From an uncultured Actinomycetes bacterium (GTDB lineage: Bacteria > Actinomycetota > Actinomycetes > Nanopelagicales > Nanopelagicaceae), in NCBI GenBank assembly GCA_903838295.1, contig CAILXX010000001.1:62001-126000 (forward strand): DNA of 64,000 nucleotides, read 5' to 3'. A program made the translations under genes and the position numbers. How positions within the stretch are numbered: position 1 is the stretch's first letter; every line of letters starts with the position of its first letter. Under the pieces are notes generated by a model, which had not been told where the DNA came from, made no database searches, and saw nothing but the letters and a program-made list of their open reading frames with translations. This document shows, piece after piece, positions 47,862 to 56,979 of this stretch.

Positions 47862-48608
47862 TTATGCCGCCTTCAGGGAGTTGATGTATGTAAGATAATC
47901 AGTTGGAGTAACCACTTTGACTTCAAAAAGCATCTCAGAGTGGCTTCGACCACAGAGAATATTGCAACGCCCCGGGTAGGTACCCAACTTTTCAGCAGCA
48001 AACTCTAAGTGATTTTGTACGTGAGGAAGAGCCTGTATCTGAATCATGAAATCAGGAATCCAAAATCCATGATCGACGTCGCTAGAAGTAATATTAAAGA
48101 GTACTTTTTCACCCAGCGGCAAAACAAGGGTTGGACGCTTGGCTGTAGTTCCCGTAACAGTGGGAGCACTTGGGGAATCCTTGTAGGTGAATTGCCAAGA
48201 CCATTGCATAGCATTTACATCAATAGTATGAGGAGCAGTCGCAGGCGTATCTATCTTGGTAATACGAGATTCATCGCGCGCTGTATAGCCAAAAAGCACC
48301 GCCACGATGATGAATGGGATGATTGTGTAAGCAATTTCGACAGGTACGTTGTATTGGGTTTGCTTCGGGAAATCCTCATTCTTTTTGCGATGAAAAAAGA
48401 CTGGCCACATGATCAGAATAAATGTGAATACACCGACTACTCCAGCAGCTATCCATGACCAATACCAAAGTGGCCCGGAAGTATCGTTTACGCTGGAAAC
48501 TCCCTTTTCGAAACCAAGGCCTGAGATATTCTTATTTGAGCAGGATGTAAGTAATAGCGATCCGGCCAATACGGCCAAAAGGGCTGGAATTCGGCGTGTA
48601 CGGCGCAT
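47862..48608 (-). CDS. ctaC: Cytochrome c oxidase subunit II
   Basis: 248 residues. Lipoprotein-type signal with LLLTSC, Cys near 23; two membrane helices (about 48-70 and 92-110); then a cupredoxin domain with the Cu_A motif [12 protein letters not shown] (CxxxCxxxHxxM) near 213-224. WQFTYKD is the electron-entry region. Heads ctaC-ctaD-ctaF; the divergent desulfurase-like gene begins about 58 nt away. Confidence 0.96.
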   Translation of the reverse strand: MRRTRRIPALLAVLAGSLLLTSCSNKNISGLGFEKGVSSVNDTSGPLWYWSWIAAGVVGVFTFILIMWPVFFHRKKNEDFPKQTQYNVPVEIAYTIIPFIIVAVLFGYTARDESRITKIDTPATAPHTIDVNAMQWSWQFTYKDSPSAPTVTGTTAKRPTLVLPLGEKVLFNITSSDVDHGFWIPDFMIQIQALPHVQNHLEFAAEKLGTYPGRCNILCGRSHSEMLFEVKVVTPTDYLTYINSLKAA

Positions 48609-48666
48609 CCACGAAGGATACCCGTCTCACTCGCGTACAGCCTCTCTTGCGGGTACCGTTCCAAGC

Positions 48667-49722
48667 GTGGGTTCAATCACAGGCAACTTCCAGAACGAGT
48701 CTCCCCTTCACCCTGCCGCGGCGGAGTTCTTAAACGATGCATTCGCACGGGGTTGGGCTGACCCATCAAAAATTCATCAAGATTCACGCAAAACTGCCCT
48801 CCTTCTCAACGAGGCCAAGGAGCTGATCTCAGGGCACCTTCGCATCCGTATGGACCAGCTGACTTTTCTCGCCGATCCCTCTTTGGGATACCACTTGGGA
48901 ATTTCCGGAATGATTAATTCCGTAACAAAGCTATATTACGGCGCAACTGATAGATCAGAAGTCTTCGCTATAGCGAATTCCAACGATGCCCAAGTTCTCC
49001 CGTCCGACTTAAACGGATATATCAATTACCCATCTGCTCGAATCAACGATCTGCTGGCTTGGCAATCTATTAACGGTGAAACCGGAATTATCGCAAGGCC
49101 TCCCCTAGATTTTTCTGGAAAAGTATTTGCCGATTGCACAGTCGACCCCGGCCTCAATCCATTGCCCACTAATTGGAGTTCAGCTCTTTGGGATTCTAGA
49201 TCCTGGCAAGGACCGGCTGGTCTAGGGGTTTTCGCCCTCGCCGATCCAAGCTCTTGGAGAAACCCGATGCCACATAATGACAACAGTATTTCCACCACTA
49301 GTTTCTCAGTGCCACTCGCTATCGCAAGCGCCGTTGCGCTGGACCATTTCTTGAAAGATTTCGAGCGTGATCAGATATCTCTGCAAGCACGCAACGCAAA
49401 AATAAGAAATTTCCTGCTTACAGAGATTGGTGATGTAGATATAGCAGGTTCGCTTCATCAAACAGTTCCCCACCTACTCTCCTTTTCGATTCTTTATACC
49501 GATGCGCAACTGCTGGTTAACGAACTTGACTCTTCCGGTTTTTCAGTCGATTCTGGATCGGCATGTAGTTCGGCAAATATGGAGCCGAGCCATGTCCTTG
49601 CGGCAATGGGTATTCTCACGCACGGCAACATTCGAATGACTTTAAGAGCAGAGCAAACTGAAGCAACCGTTGACAAATTCTTGCAAGAGTTAAAGTATTT
49701 AGTGGAAAGAGTTCGCGCCTAG
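48667..49722 (+). CDS. Cysteine desulfurase-like class V aminotransferase fold protein lacking the PLP lysine
   Basis: About 351 residues from the GTG at 48667; the frame is open to 48409 but that part overlaps ctaC. Family landmarks include SPLHPAAAEFL, DPSKIHQDSRKTALLL, and the active-site cysteine loop SGSACSSANMEPSHVLAAMG near 297-316. Where NifS/IscS have VDAAQ the sequence reads ADCTV, and where they have SxHKxxGPKG it reads DSRSWQGPAGLG. So the Schiff-base lysine and the ring-stacking partner are missing, while the persulfide cysteine is kept. Next to tusA, it may be a sulfur carrier or pseudoenzyme rather than an active desulfurase. Confidence 0.75.
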   Translation: MGSITGNFQNESPLHPAAAEFLNDAFARGWADPSKIHQDSRKTALLLNEAKELISGHLRIRMDQLTFLADPSLGYHLGISGMINSVTKLYYGATDRSEVFAIANSNDAQVLPSDLNGYINYPSARINDLLAWQSINGETGIIARPPLDFSGKVFADCTVDPGLNPLPTNWSSALWDSRSWQGPAGLGVFALADPSSWRNPMPHNDNSISTTSFSVPLAIASAVALDHFLKDFERDQISLQARNAKIRNFLLTEIGDVDIAGSLHQTVPHLLSFSILYTDAQLLVNELDSSGFSVDSGSACSSANMEPSHVLAAMGILTHGNIRMTLRAEQTEATVDKFLQELKYLVERVRA

Positions 49723-49917
49723 ATGGAACTTAACTGCCTTGGAATGCGTTGCCCGCTACCGATCATTCATCTAGCCAAAGCTATTAAAAATAGCCCAGAA
49801 ATTCGACTCTTCAGTGATGACCCCGCAACCCTTGCAGATTTAAGCGCTTGGGCGCGAATGACCGGAAATTCTTATGAAAAAATTAACGCCACTGAATTTG
49901 TGGTGAGAAAATCCTAA
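49723..49917 (+). CDS. tusA: TusA-family sulfur carrier protein
   Basis: 64 residues, about 15 shorter than E. coli TusA but complete. It begins MELNCLGMRCPLPIIHLAKAI with the CPxP sulfur-accepting cysteine at residue 10, and ends after the second beta-alpha unit. Its ATG follows the stop of the desulfurase-like gene without a gap, so the two are coupled and likely act together in sulfur transfer. Confidence 0.85.
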   Translation: MELNCLGMRCPLPIIHLAKAIKNSPEIRLFSDDPATLADLSAWARMTGNSYEKINATEFVVRKS

Positions 49918-49921
49918 TATT

Positions 49922-50911
49922 TTAGAGTCCCATTCGCGGCTCAATATGAGCCGCTACTTCCGTTGCCGCCGATTCTCCGTAGGCCACTTGAAATCTTGAC
50001 ATGAATTCTTCGCGATCAAAGGTGTACTCCTGAGTTCCTTTGGTCTCTAAACAAAATGTTGCAATCAGACAACCAAGCTGCGCGCAACGTTCGTGATTTA
50101 ATCCCCAGGAAAGACCCGCCATAAAACCTGATCTAAACGAGTCGCCAACACCGGTTGGATCGACCTTCGCTTTCTCTTCCGGTGCCCCCACTGTAATAGT
50201 TGGTTTCCCGTGTTCTTCAATGCGAGCACCCTTTGCCCCAAGAGTCACAACTCGGATTTTTACTTGATCGAAGAGTTCGGCATCTGACCAACCAGTTTTC
50301 TGTAACATCAATGCAAGTTCGTATTCGTTGAGAAATAAATAAGTAGCACCAGTTACCAGTTTCTTCACTGAGGGGCCATCCATACGAGCCAACTGCTGTG
50401 ATGGGTCAGCTGCAACAGGGATTCCTAAGCGAATGGCTGACTCTGAGTGACGAATCATGGCCTCGGGATCATCAGGTCCAATTAAAAAGAGATCAATTGC
50501 GCCTTCAGCTGCCAGGACTTTTTCAATATCTATTTCGCGGGCTTCTGACATAGCGCCTGGGAAGAAGGATGCGATCTGGTTGAGCTCCTCATCTGTAGTA
50601 ACGATGAAAGTAGCTGTGTACAACTCTTTAGAAATTTTTACATACTTTGTATTAACACCATGACGCATCAACCATTCGTCATAATCTGCCCAGTCTTTAC
50701 CAACCGCCGCCACCAGTAGGGGGTTTAATCCCAGAGCACCCATCCCGAAGGCAATATTTGCAGCACAACCGCCGCGATGAATATCTAATTTATCGACAAG
50801 AAAGGAGAGCGAAACTTTGGAGAGCGAACCAGCAACTAGTGAGTCGGTAAATCGACCCGGAAAGGTCATCAAATGATCGCGACCAACAGAGCCTGCTACG
50901 GCTACTTTCAT
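49922..50911 (-). CDS. PfkB/ribokinase family carbohydrate or nucleoside kinase
   Basis: 329 residues. N-terminal GSVGRDHLMTFPGRF, the first family signature region GGCAANIAFGMGALG near 47-61, and the C-terminal catalytic motif DPTGVGDSFRSGFMAG near 250-265 with the base Asp. The arrangement resembles the adenosine-kinase-like actinobacterial members encoded beside ctaC and the A-type Fe-S carrier. Substrate not determinable. Confidence 0.88.
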   Translation of the reverse strand: MKVAVAGSVGRDHLMTFPGRFTDSLVAGSLSKVSLSFLVDKLDIHRGGCAANIAFGMGALGLNPLLVAAVGKDWADYDEWLMRHGVNTKYVKISKELYTATFIVTTDEELNQIASFFPGAMSEAREIDIEKVLAAEGAIDLFLIGPDDPEAMIRHSESAIRLGIPVAADPSQQLARMDGPSVKKLVTGATYLFLNEYELALMLQKTGWSDAELFDQVKIRVVTLGAKGARIEEHGKPTITVGAPEEKAKVDPTGVGDSFRSGFMAGLSWGLNHERCAQLGCLIATFCLETKGTQEYTFDREEFMSRFQVAYGESAATEVAAHIEPRMGL

Positions 50912-50925
50912 ATTCGCGAACTAAA

Positions 50926-51291
50926 TTAGTTGAATGAATCGCCGCATGCACAAGAACCTTGTGCATTCGGATTATCGATCGTGAAACCTTGCTTTTCAAT
51001 AGTATCCACGAAATCAATAGAAGCCCCCATCAAATAAGGAGTGCTCATCTTGTCCGTAACAACTTTGACAGAACCAAATGTAGAGATCGTGTCGCCTTCT
51101 AATGCGCGATCATCGAAATACAACTGGTAACGAAGCCCCGAACAGCCGCCTGGTTGAACTGCAACACGCAGGCTCAAATCATCGCGTCCTTCTTGCTGAA
51201 TCAACGAGCTGACCTTTGCGGCAGCGACATCAGTAAGAGCGATTCCAGTCGAACTTTGAATTGTTACTTCTTGGGCAGTTTCAGTACTCAT
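50926..51291 (-). CDS. erpA: A-type iron-sulfur carrier/insertion protein (ErpA/IscA-like)
   Basis: About 121 residues from the ATG at 51291 (MSTETAQEV); the frame is open to 51318. The conserved cysteines are present in QPGGCSGLRYQLYFDD and the C-terminal GSCACGDSFN. It delivers Fe-S clusters to apoproteins. The divergent neighbour nadA encodes a 4Fe-4S enzyme, a plausible client. The symbol is used in the family sense. Confidence 0.9.
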   Translation of the reverse strand: MSTETAQEVTIQSSTGIALTDVAAAKVSSLIQQEGRDDLSLRVAVQPGGCSGLRYQLYFDDRALEGDTISTFGSVKVVTDKMSTPYLMGASIDFVDTIEKQGFTIDNPNAQGSCACGDSFN

Positions 51292-51320
51292 GCTCTGAAT
51301 AATACCCCTAAAATGCAACT

Positions 51321-52463
51321 ATGGCCTTGGCAGACTTGCTACTACTCGGACGCGAAAGTGATCTGTCTAGTGAACGTGGGGTTTCCTGTGATGGCGCCCT
51401 CCCCGCCCCATCAGAGCCAGGCCTTGTCCAACGAGCAAAGGTGGCTCGGGCAGCCCTAGGAAGTTCAGTTATGGTCTTGGGTCACCATTACCAGCGTGAT
51501 GAAGTTATTGAGTTCGCGGATATCACCGGTGACTCCTTCAAATTGGCTCAGGCTGCTGCCGAGAATCCAAGCGCCGAACATATTATTTTCTGCGGAGTTC
51601 ACTTTATGGCTGAAAGCGCGGACATCCTCACCAGTGCTAAACAAAAAGTGATACTTCCGGATTTGGCTGCCGGTTGCTCAATGGCTGACATGGCTGCGGC
51701 GCACCAGGTTGACGCTGCATGGAACCATTTTGTGAAGATCGGAATATCGGCACAAACTATTCCTATTACGTATATGAACTCTAGCGCTGCAATAAAGAGT
51801 TTCACTGGTTTAAATGGTGGAGCAGTTTGCACCTCCTCAAACGCACAGCGGGCTATGACTTGGGCTTTTGAACGTGGCGAGAAAATATTTTTTCTTCCCG
51901 ATCAACATTTGGGGCGAAATACTGCAGTTCAGTTTTTAGGGCTCAGGTTAGAAGATTGCGTCATCTGGAACCCTTGGAAGCCGCAGGGGGGCTTGTCCGA
52001 TAAGGAACTAATCGACGCAAAAGTTATTTTGTGGCGTGGTCATTGTTCTGTTCATGGACGGTTTACTCGTCAAAATGTAGATGATGTCAGAGCGAGAATT
52101 CCAGGCGTTCAGGTATTGGTTCACCCCGAGTGCCAGAATCCCGTAGTGATGGCCGCTGATGTGGTCGGAAGTACAGAGACCATTATTAAGACAGTTAACT
52201 CCTCCCCACCTGGCTCAAAATGGGCTATCGGAACGGAATTAAACCTGGTCCAGCGACTCTCCCGCACGAACCCTGACAAAGAGATCGTATTTCTCGACAA
52301 AACCGTCTGCTACTGCTCAACTATGAATCGGATAGATCTCCCACACCTGGTCTGGGCTATGGAGAATCTCATCCAGGGGCGGGTTGTAAACCAAATTTCC
52401 GTAGAAGCAACCGTCGCCCACCATGCCCGAGTTGCATTGGAACGAATGCTGGCCCTACCGTAA
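51321..52463 (+). CDS. nadA: Quinolinate synthase
   Basis: 4Fe-4S enzyme that condenses iminoaspartate with DHAP for NAD synthesis. 380 residues. VLGHHYQRDEVIEFADITGDS near 53-73, cluster cysteines in IFCGVHFMAESADIL, HPECQNPV and CYCSTMNRIDLPHL. nadB and nadC are not nearby. Starts 29 nt from divergent erpA. Confidence 0.96.
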   Translation: MALADLLLLGRESDLSSERGVSCDGALPAPSEPGLVQRAKVARAALGSSVMVLGHHYQRDEVIEFADITGDSFKLAQAAAENPSAEHIIFCGVHFMAESADILTSAKQKVILPDLAAGCSMADMAAAHQVDAAWNHFVKIGISAQTIPITYMNSSAAIKSFTGLNGGAVCTSSNAQRAMTWAFERGEKIFFLPDQHLGRNTAVQFLGLRLEDCVIWNPWKPQGGLSDKELIDAKVILWRGHCSVHGRFTRQNVDDVRARIPGVQVLVHPECQNPVVMAADVVGSTETIIKTVNSSPPGSKWAIGTELNLVQRLSRTNPDKEIVFLDKTVCYCSTMNRIDLPHLVWAMENLIQGRVVNQISVEATVAHHARVALERMLALP

Positions 52464-52467
52464 CGAC

Positions 52468-52980
52468 ATGAGCAAAGACGCACCCACTCCAAAACGTAAA
52501 GATAAAGAAGCCCTCAACAAGGTTAATGCGATCACATCGCCAGTGACCAAGGCATCCAAGGTTCGCGACAAGTCAGCGCTGAAAGCACAACGCCTCGCAG
52601 CTCGTGAAGCTTATATGCGAGGTGAAGAGAGCGCTCTGCCTGCAAGGGACAGGGGTCCTGCTCGTCGCTTTGTACGCGACTACATCGATTCTCGTCGCAA
52701 CGTTGGAGAATACTTCTTGCCAGCTGTAGCAATCGTTTTAGTTTTAAGCGTCGTGCACAATAAATTTGTTTCACTAATTGCAATTCTCTTTATGTATGTG
52801 GCCATGCTCTACACAGTGATCTCAGGATTCTTTGTCACGCGCAAGATTCGCAAGGTCATGGAGGAACGTTTTCCTGGAGAGCCAACAAAAGGTTTGGGTA
52901 TGTATGGATGGCTTCGCTCGACTCAGATGCGCAGAATGCGCGCACCTGCTCCGCGCGTTAAGCGCGGAGATTTAGTCTAA
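52468..52980 (+). CDS. DUF3043 membrane protein
   Basis: 170 residues from the ATG 4 nt after the nadA stop. A long basic N-terminal region (TPKRKDKEAL..., AQRLAAREAYMRGEESALPARDRGPARRFVRDY) precedes two membrane helices (about 90-128) and a basic C-terminal tail. This is the standard DUF3043 layout of actinobacteria. Function unknown. Confidence 0.88.
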   Translation: MSKDAPTPKRKDKEALNKVNAITSPVTKASKVRDKSALKAQRLAAREAYMRGEESALPARDRGPARRFVRDYIDSRRNVGEYFLPAVAIVLVLSVVHNKFVSLIAILFMYVAMLYTVISGFFVTRKIRKVMEERFPGEPTKGLGMYGWLRSTQMRRMRAPAPRVKRGDLV

Positions 52981-53007
52981 CTTTTAGAACTTTTTATCTT
53001 CGCGACT

Positions 53008-54009
53008 TTAGGCGCGAGGGTTCGGGCTTTCATTCTTTGATGGATCTGTCTCGGGAAGTTTTCCAAGAGCCTTATCAATCGCGGACATCGTAGAAGCATC
53101 CAGTTTTACCCCTGAAGCCTTAACGTTATCTTTAACTTGTGACGGCTTCGTGGCTCCCATGATGACTGAAGATACATTCTTGTTGGATAGCGCCCAAGCA
53201 AGTGCCAACTGGCTCATAGTCAAACCGTTCTCTGCAGCAATTGGAGCAAGCTTTTGAACTGCTGACAAGATGTCATCCTGCATCCAGCGAGAGATGAAGT
53301 CAGAGCCAGATTTTTTATCCGTTGCTCGTGATCCTGCAGGCGGCTTCTTTCCGGGCAGGTATTTACCAGTAAGAATCCCTTGAGCTAAGGGAGACCAAAC
53401 AATTTGACCAATTCCTTCTTTTTCAGAGAGCGGCACAACCTCTTTTTCAATAACCCGCCAGAGCATCGAATATTGCGGTTGACTCGAAACAAATCGAGTC
53501 CATCCGTTAGCCTTTTGAATTCCCAAAGCGCTCTGAATCTGGCTGGCATTCCACTCGGAGAAACCGATGTAATTTACCTTGCCCTGCCTTACCAAATCTT
53601 CAAAGGCCTGTAGTGACTCTTCTATTGGCGACTCAAAATCGAATCGGTGCATCTGATACAGATCAATATGATCGGTATTTAAACGCCTCAGAGATGCGTG
53701 AACCGACTCCATAATGTGCTTGCGAGAAAGACCACGATCGTTCTTACCCGTACCGGTTGGAAAATAAACTTTAGTGAAAAGTTCGTAACTTTCCCGCTTG
53801 ACACCTTTCAGGGCCTTTCCGAGTACGACTTCGGCGCGGGTTCCGGCATAGACATCGGCCGTGTCAAAGGTGGTTATGCCTTCACCGAGCGCTGCTTTTA
53901 CACATTTGATAGCAGCATCCTGTTCCACTTGGCTACCATGCGTGATCCAGTTGCCATATGAAATTTCTGAGACGTACATTCCTGATGAACCCAAGCGACG
54001 ATATTCCAT
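53008..54009 (-). CDS. Aldo/keto reductase, KCNAB (potassium-channel beta) subfamily
   Basis: About 333 residues from the ATG at 54009 (MEYRRLGSSGMYVSEISYGNW); the frame is open to 54045. Catalytic tetrad candidates: the Asp/Tyr in FDTADVYAGTRAEVVLGKAL, Lys in YELFTKVYFP, His in DLYQMHRFD. NADPH-binding region: VVWSPLAQGILTGKY and SSVIMGATKPSQVKDN. Substrate unknown. It is divergent from the B12 riboswitch and not obviously part of that regulation. Confidence 0.9.
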   Translation of the reverse strand: MEYRRLGSSGMYVSEISYGNWITHGSQVEQDAAIKCVKAALGEGITTFDTADVYAGTRAEVVLGKALKGVKRESYELFTKVYFPTGTGKNDRGLSRKHIMESVHASLRRLNTDHIDLYQMHRFDFESPIEESLQAFEDLVRQGKVNYIGFSEWNASQIQSALGIQKANGWTRFVSSQPQYSMLWRVIEKEVVPLSEKEGIGQIVWSPLAQGILTGKYLPGKKPPAGSRATDKKSGSDFISRWMQDDILSAVQKLAPIAAENGLTMSQLALAWALSNKNVSSVIMGATKPSQVKDNVKASGVKLDASTMSAIDKALGKLPETDPSKNESPNPRA

Positions 54010-54084
54010 GGTTAAGAGGGTACTCTTTTTTAGCCGTGTCGCCACTACATCGCTGGCGCTAAGCAGGTAATAATGCTAAATTCC

Positions 54085-54205
54085 AGACACCTTCCAAGCG
54101 ATTGGTTGGTGGTAATAGGTGGAGCGAAGCTGGTGAGAATCCAGCACTGTCCCGCAACTGTAATGATCTCAATCTTTGAGATCTGAGTCAGGTCGCCTCT
54201 CTTAC
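54085..54205 (+). ncRNA. Cobalamin (AdoCbl-type) riboswitch aptamer
   Basis: Contains the conserved core elements in order: GGTAATAGG near 54111, GCTGGTGAGAATCCAGCAC (P5 region), TGTCCCGCAACTGTAA near 54148-54163, a 9-bp hairpin with arms GATCTCAA and TTTGAGATC, then the B12-box-like GAGTCAGGTCGCC near 54185. It lies directly upstream of btuF on the same strand. Edges are approximate. It implies that vitamin B12 represses the transporter. Confidence 0.93.
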
Positions 54206-54216
54206 TATCGAAGTAT

Positions 54217-54311
54217 CCGACCTCGGAGGAAGGTCGGGCCTTTTGAAGCCCAATCTAATTTTGGCTCGGAAAGCCCCCCATTTCCTCCCTCAATCTTCGA
54301 GGGAGTTTTTT
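54217..54311 (+). promoter_or_regulatory. Riboswitch expression platform: hairpin 1 plus terminator/SD-sequestering hairpin
   Basis: Hairpin 1: CCGACCT (54217-54223) with AGGTCGG (54231-54237). Hairpin 2: CTCCCTC (54285-54291) with GAGGGAG (54299-54305), followed by six T and immediately the btuF ATG (54312). The GAGGGAG arm is also the ribosome-binding site. The loop of hairpin 1 (GGAGGAA, 54225-54231) is complementary to TTCCTCC (54282-54288), overlapping the 5' arm of hairpin 2. Pairing of the two would melt hairpin 2, a natural antiterminator/anti-sequestor. Confidence 0.75.
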
Positions 54312-55169
54312 ATGCGTATCAAGATAGTGGGATCTAGCGCTCTGGCGCTTCTCCTAGCCACAGCAGCGTTCTCAAACATTTCGGCGCAAGCCGCAATCAA
54401 GGCCCCACAAAAGATTATTTCATTGTCGCCAAGCGCGACTGAAATTCTTTTCGGTATTGGTGCCGGTCCACAAGTACTTGCAGTAGACGATAATTCTGAT
54501 TACCCAACCAATGCTCCACACTCTTCGTTGAGCTCTTACTCCCCCAATGTTGAAGCGATTGCTGCAATGCACCCAGATCTGGTGGTGCTTCAAACTACCG
54601 CCAACAATGCATCCGCAGTTGAAGCAGGCCTAAAGAAGCTCAACATTAACGTTTACCTCGAATCAACCCCAACAACGATTGACCAAGCCTTCCCAGAGTA
54701 CTTAGCTCTTGGAAGGTTAACGGGACATCCAAGCCGTGCATCGGCTTTGGTTGCAGCTATGAAGCAACAAATCATTGCGATTACCTCGCGTTCACAAAAA
54801 AATACCAACATTTCGATCTTCCACGAACTAGATCCAACGGCTTTCTACAGCGCCACCTCTAATTCCTTTATTGGCGAGGTTTACAAGGATTTTGGTTACA
54901 CAAATATCGCAGATGCTGCGGATACAGCCGACAGCGGCGGCTATCCACAGCTAACCCCGGAATACATCGTGAAAGCCAACCCAAAAGTAATTTTTCTTGA
55001 CGATGGCGCCACTATCTCCGATGTTGCATCTCGGCCTGGTTGGAGCAAAATATCTGCAGTTTCAAACAAGAACGTGGTGATTGTGCCGTTGGATATCGCA
55101 GATCGTTGGGGACCACGCTTGATAGATCTCTTTCGGTTTATCGCTAATTCAACAAGATCCTTCAAGTGA
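54312..55169 (+). CDS. btuF: Cobalamin ABC transporter substrate-binding protein
   Basis: 285 residues from the ATG that abuts the riboswitch terminator; the frame is open to 54243 but that part lies in the riboswitch. Sec-type signal peptide (MRIKIVGSSALALLLATAAF...AQA). Type III solute-binding domain with IISLSPSATEILFGIGAG near 34-51, HPDLVVLQ, and LIDLFRF at the end. Sequence alone could also suit haem or siderophores; the riboswitch points to cobalamin. Confidence 0.9.
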   Translation: MRIKIVGSSALALLLATAAFSNISAQAAIKAPQKIISLSPSATEILFGIGAGPQVLAVDDNSDYPTNAPHSSLSSYSPNVEAIAAMHPDLVVLQTTANNASAVEAGLKKLNINVYLESTPTTIDQAFPEYLALGRLTGHPSRASALVAAMKQQIIAITSRSQKNTNISIFHELDPTAFYSATSNSFIGEVYKDFGYTNIADAADTADSGGYPQLTPEYIVKANPKVIFLDDGATISDVASRPGWSKISAVSNKNVVIVPLDIADRWGPRLIDLFRFIANSTRSFK

Positions 55170-56209
55170 ATGAACTAACAATGAAAGACACAAGTAGCGT
55201 TGTGATAGCGCGAATTTGGAATTGGCGAATAACCGCTATTTGTGGCTTACTTTTAGCAATTGTTGCAATCGCAGCCGTTAGTTTTGGACCGATACATATT
55301 GGTTTCGTCCAAGTATTTAAAACGCTCGTGGGTTTTCCCGACGGATTATCTAACCAAAGTCAAACCGTCATTATGCAACTGCGCCTACCTCGAGTCGTTC
55401 TTGGTGCTTTAGTTGGAGCCGCACTAGCAACAAGCGGAGCGGTCTATCAGACAGTTTTTCATAATCCGCTTGCCGACCCTTATCTCCTTGGCGCTGCCAG
55501 CGGCGCCGGACTCGGTGCAACAATCGCACTAACGAGTACTCACCATAACGTCGTCGCCTTGCTCCCACTCTTCGCATTCTTAGGTGGAATTTTGGCTGTG
55601 CTGACCTCGTTTTTTGTATCTGGAAAATTTTTCGCCGAACCCAATACCTTATTACTATCAGGAATCGCAGTCGGCTCCTTCGCAACGGCGATTCAAACTT
55701 ACCTACAACAACGCCATACGGCACAATTACGTCCGGTTTATTCATGGATTTTGGGCGACTTAACCGCAGCTTCCTGGAACGTCGTAGCCTGGTCTTCCAT
55801 TTATATTGCTATTGCGCTAATTATTCTCTTCACAGTAGCGAAACAGCTAGATGGATTAATGCTGACAGATGGCGAAGCCTTTTCGCTGGGTATAAATCCA
55901 AATCGACTCCGTATCTTGGCAGTGGGCGCAGCAACTCTTGCAACTGCTACCGCTGTTTCAGCTTCTGGACTTATTGGATTCGTGGGCATTGTCGTTCCAC
56001 ACTTGGTTCGAGGTGTGACTCGCAGGGTTACCAATAGATCACTGGTCAGTATCGCACTTGTTGGCGCAGCATTCTTGGTGCTGGCTGACCTTGGCGCACG
56101 AACCTTGCTCTCGCCAGCAGAACTTCCTATTGGAGTTATTACCGCCTTTGTTGGCGCGCCATTTTTTCTCTTTGTGTTACGTAATCGCAGAAAGGCAAAT
56201 ATTTCATGA
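55166..56209 (+). CDS. btuC: Cobalamin ABC transporter permease (FecCD family)
   Basis: 347 residues with about ten membrane helices. It starts at a GTG overlapping the btuF stop by 4 nt. Family signatures: MQLRLPRVVLGALVGAALATSGAVYQTVFHNPLADPYLLG (two adjacent blocks), DGEAFSLGINPNRLRILAVG (contact loop with the ATPase), and GLIGFVGIVVPHLVRG. Confidence 0.93.
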   Translation: MNELTMKDTSSVVIARIWNWRITAICGLLLAIVAIAAVSFGPIHIGFVQVFKTLVGFPDGLSNQSQTVIMQLRLPRVVLGALVGAALATSGAVYQTVFHNPLADPYLLGAASGAGLGATIALTSTHHNVVALLPLFAFLGGILAVLTSFFVSGKFFAEPNTLLLSGIAVGSFATAIQTYLQQRHTAQLRPVYSWILGDLTAASWNVVAWSSIYIAIALIILFTVAKQLDGLMLTDGEAFSLGINPNRLRILAVGAATLATATAVSASGLIGFVGIVVPHLVRGVTRRVTNRSLVSIALVGAAFLVLADLGARTLLSPAELPIGVITAFVGAPFFLFVLRNRRKANIS

Positions 56210-56979
56210 TGACTTCAGGGGCTATCTCCGTTACAGATTTAACGGTTCGCTATGGAGATAAAACTATTTTGGATGACATCAGCACAGAAATTCCGCACGG
56301 ACAATGGACATGCCTAATTGGTCCCAATGGTGCTGGTAAAACAACTTTCCTCAATGTCTTGCTTGGAATAACTCCGTATTCTGGATCACTACAGGATCGC
56401 GGAATTGAAGTATTTAGAAATCACCGGAGGAACATCGCTTTCGTACCACAGTCACCCGCTATCCCCCAAGGCATGACCGTAAGCGAATACGTCACCTTAG
56501 GTCGTGCAAAACGAGATGGATGGGGAAAAGAGAGCCAGAAAAGCCGACAGATAATTCATGACATTCTGATTCAAACTTCCCTTTATGGAATGCAAAAGAG
56601 CTTTGTTTCCCAACTCTCTGGTGGAGAAATGCAACGTGCGTTGATCGCTCGGGCGCTAGCCCAAGAACCAGATCTAATCCTGCTTGATGAACCTACAAGT
56701 GCCCTTGACCTACATCACCAAATATCAGTTCTCAATAAGATTGAACTTCTCAAAGAGCGCGGAGTTACTATCATTTCGACAATGCATGACATCACTTTGG
56801 CAGCGATGTACGCAGAGAGAATTGTCGTCATGCAAAAAGGGAAAATCCTTCTATCTGGGAGAGCCGATCAAGTAATCCACTCCTCCGAACTACGTTCTGC
56901 CTTTGATAACCGCATCGATGTTTACACCCTAGATTCCGGGCGGCCGGTTATTGTGGCGAGCAAGGACGATATTCGCTAA
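56206..56979 (+). CDS. btuD: Cobalamin ABC transporter ATP-binding protein
   Basis: 257 residues. Walker [13 protein letters not shown] near 39-50, Q-loop VPQSPAI, signature [16 protein letters not shown] near 140-155, Walker [14 protein letters not shown] near 159-171, and switch His in STMHDITLA. Starts with a 4-nt overlap with btuC and ends with a 4-nt overlap with convergent gcvT. Confidence 0.94.
   Translation: MMTSGAISVTDLTVRYGDKTILDDISTEIPHGQWTCLIGPNGAGKTTFLNVLLGITPYSGSLQDRGIEVFRNHRRNIAFVPQSPAIPQGMTVSEYVTLGRAKRDGWGKESQKSRQIIHDILIQTSLYGMQKSFVSQLSGGEMQRALIARALAQEPDLILLDEPTSALDLHHQISVLNKIELLKERGVTIISTMHDITLAAMYAERIVVMQKGKILLSGRADQVIHSSELRSAFDNRIDVYTLDSGRPVIVASKDDIR

Noticed and set aside
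48409-48666. N-terminal extension of the desulfurase-like gene
   Set aside because: It overlaps the ctaC signal and membrane region in antisense and has no family similarity before SPLHPAA.
54217-54245. Hairpin 1 of the B12 leader as a standalone intrinsic terminator
   Set aside because: Followed by GCCTTTTG, a weak interrupted T-run; the second hairpin with six T is the better terminator, so hairpin 1 was treated as part of the switch.
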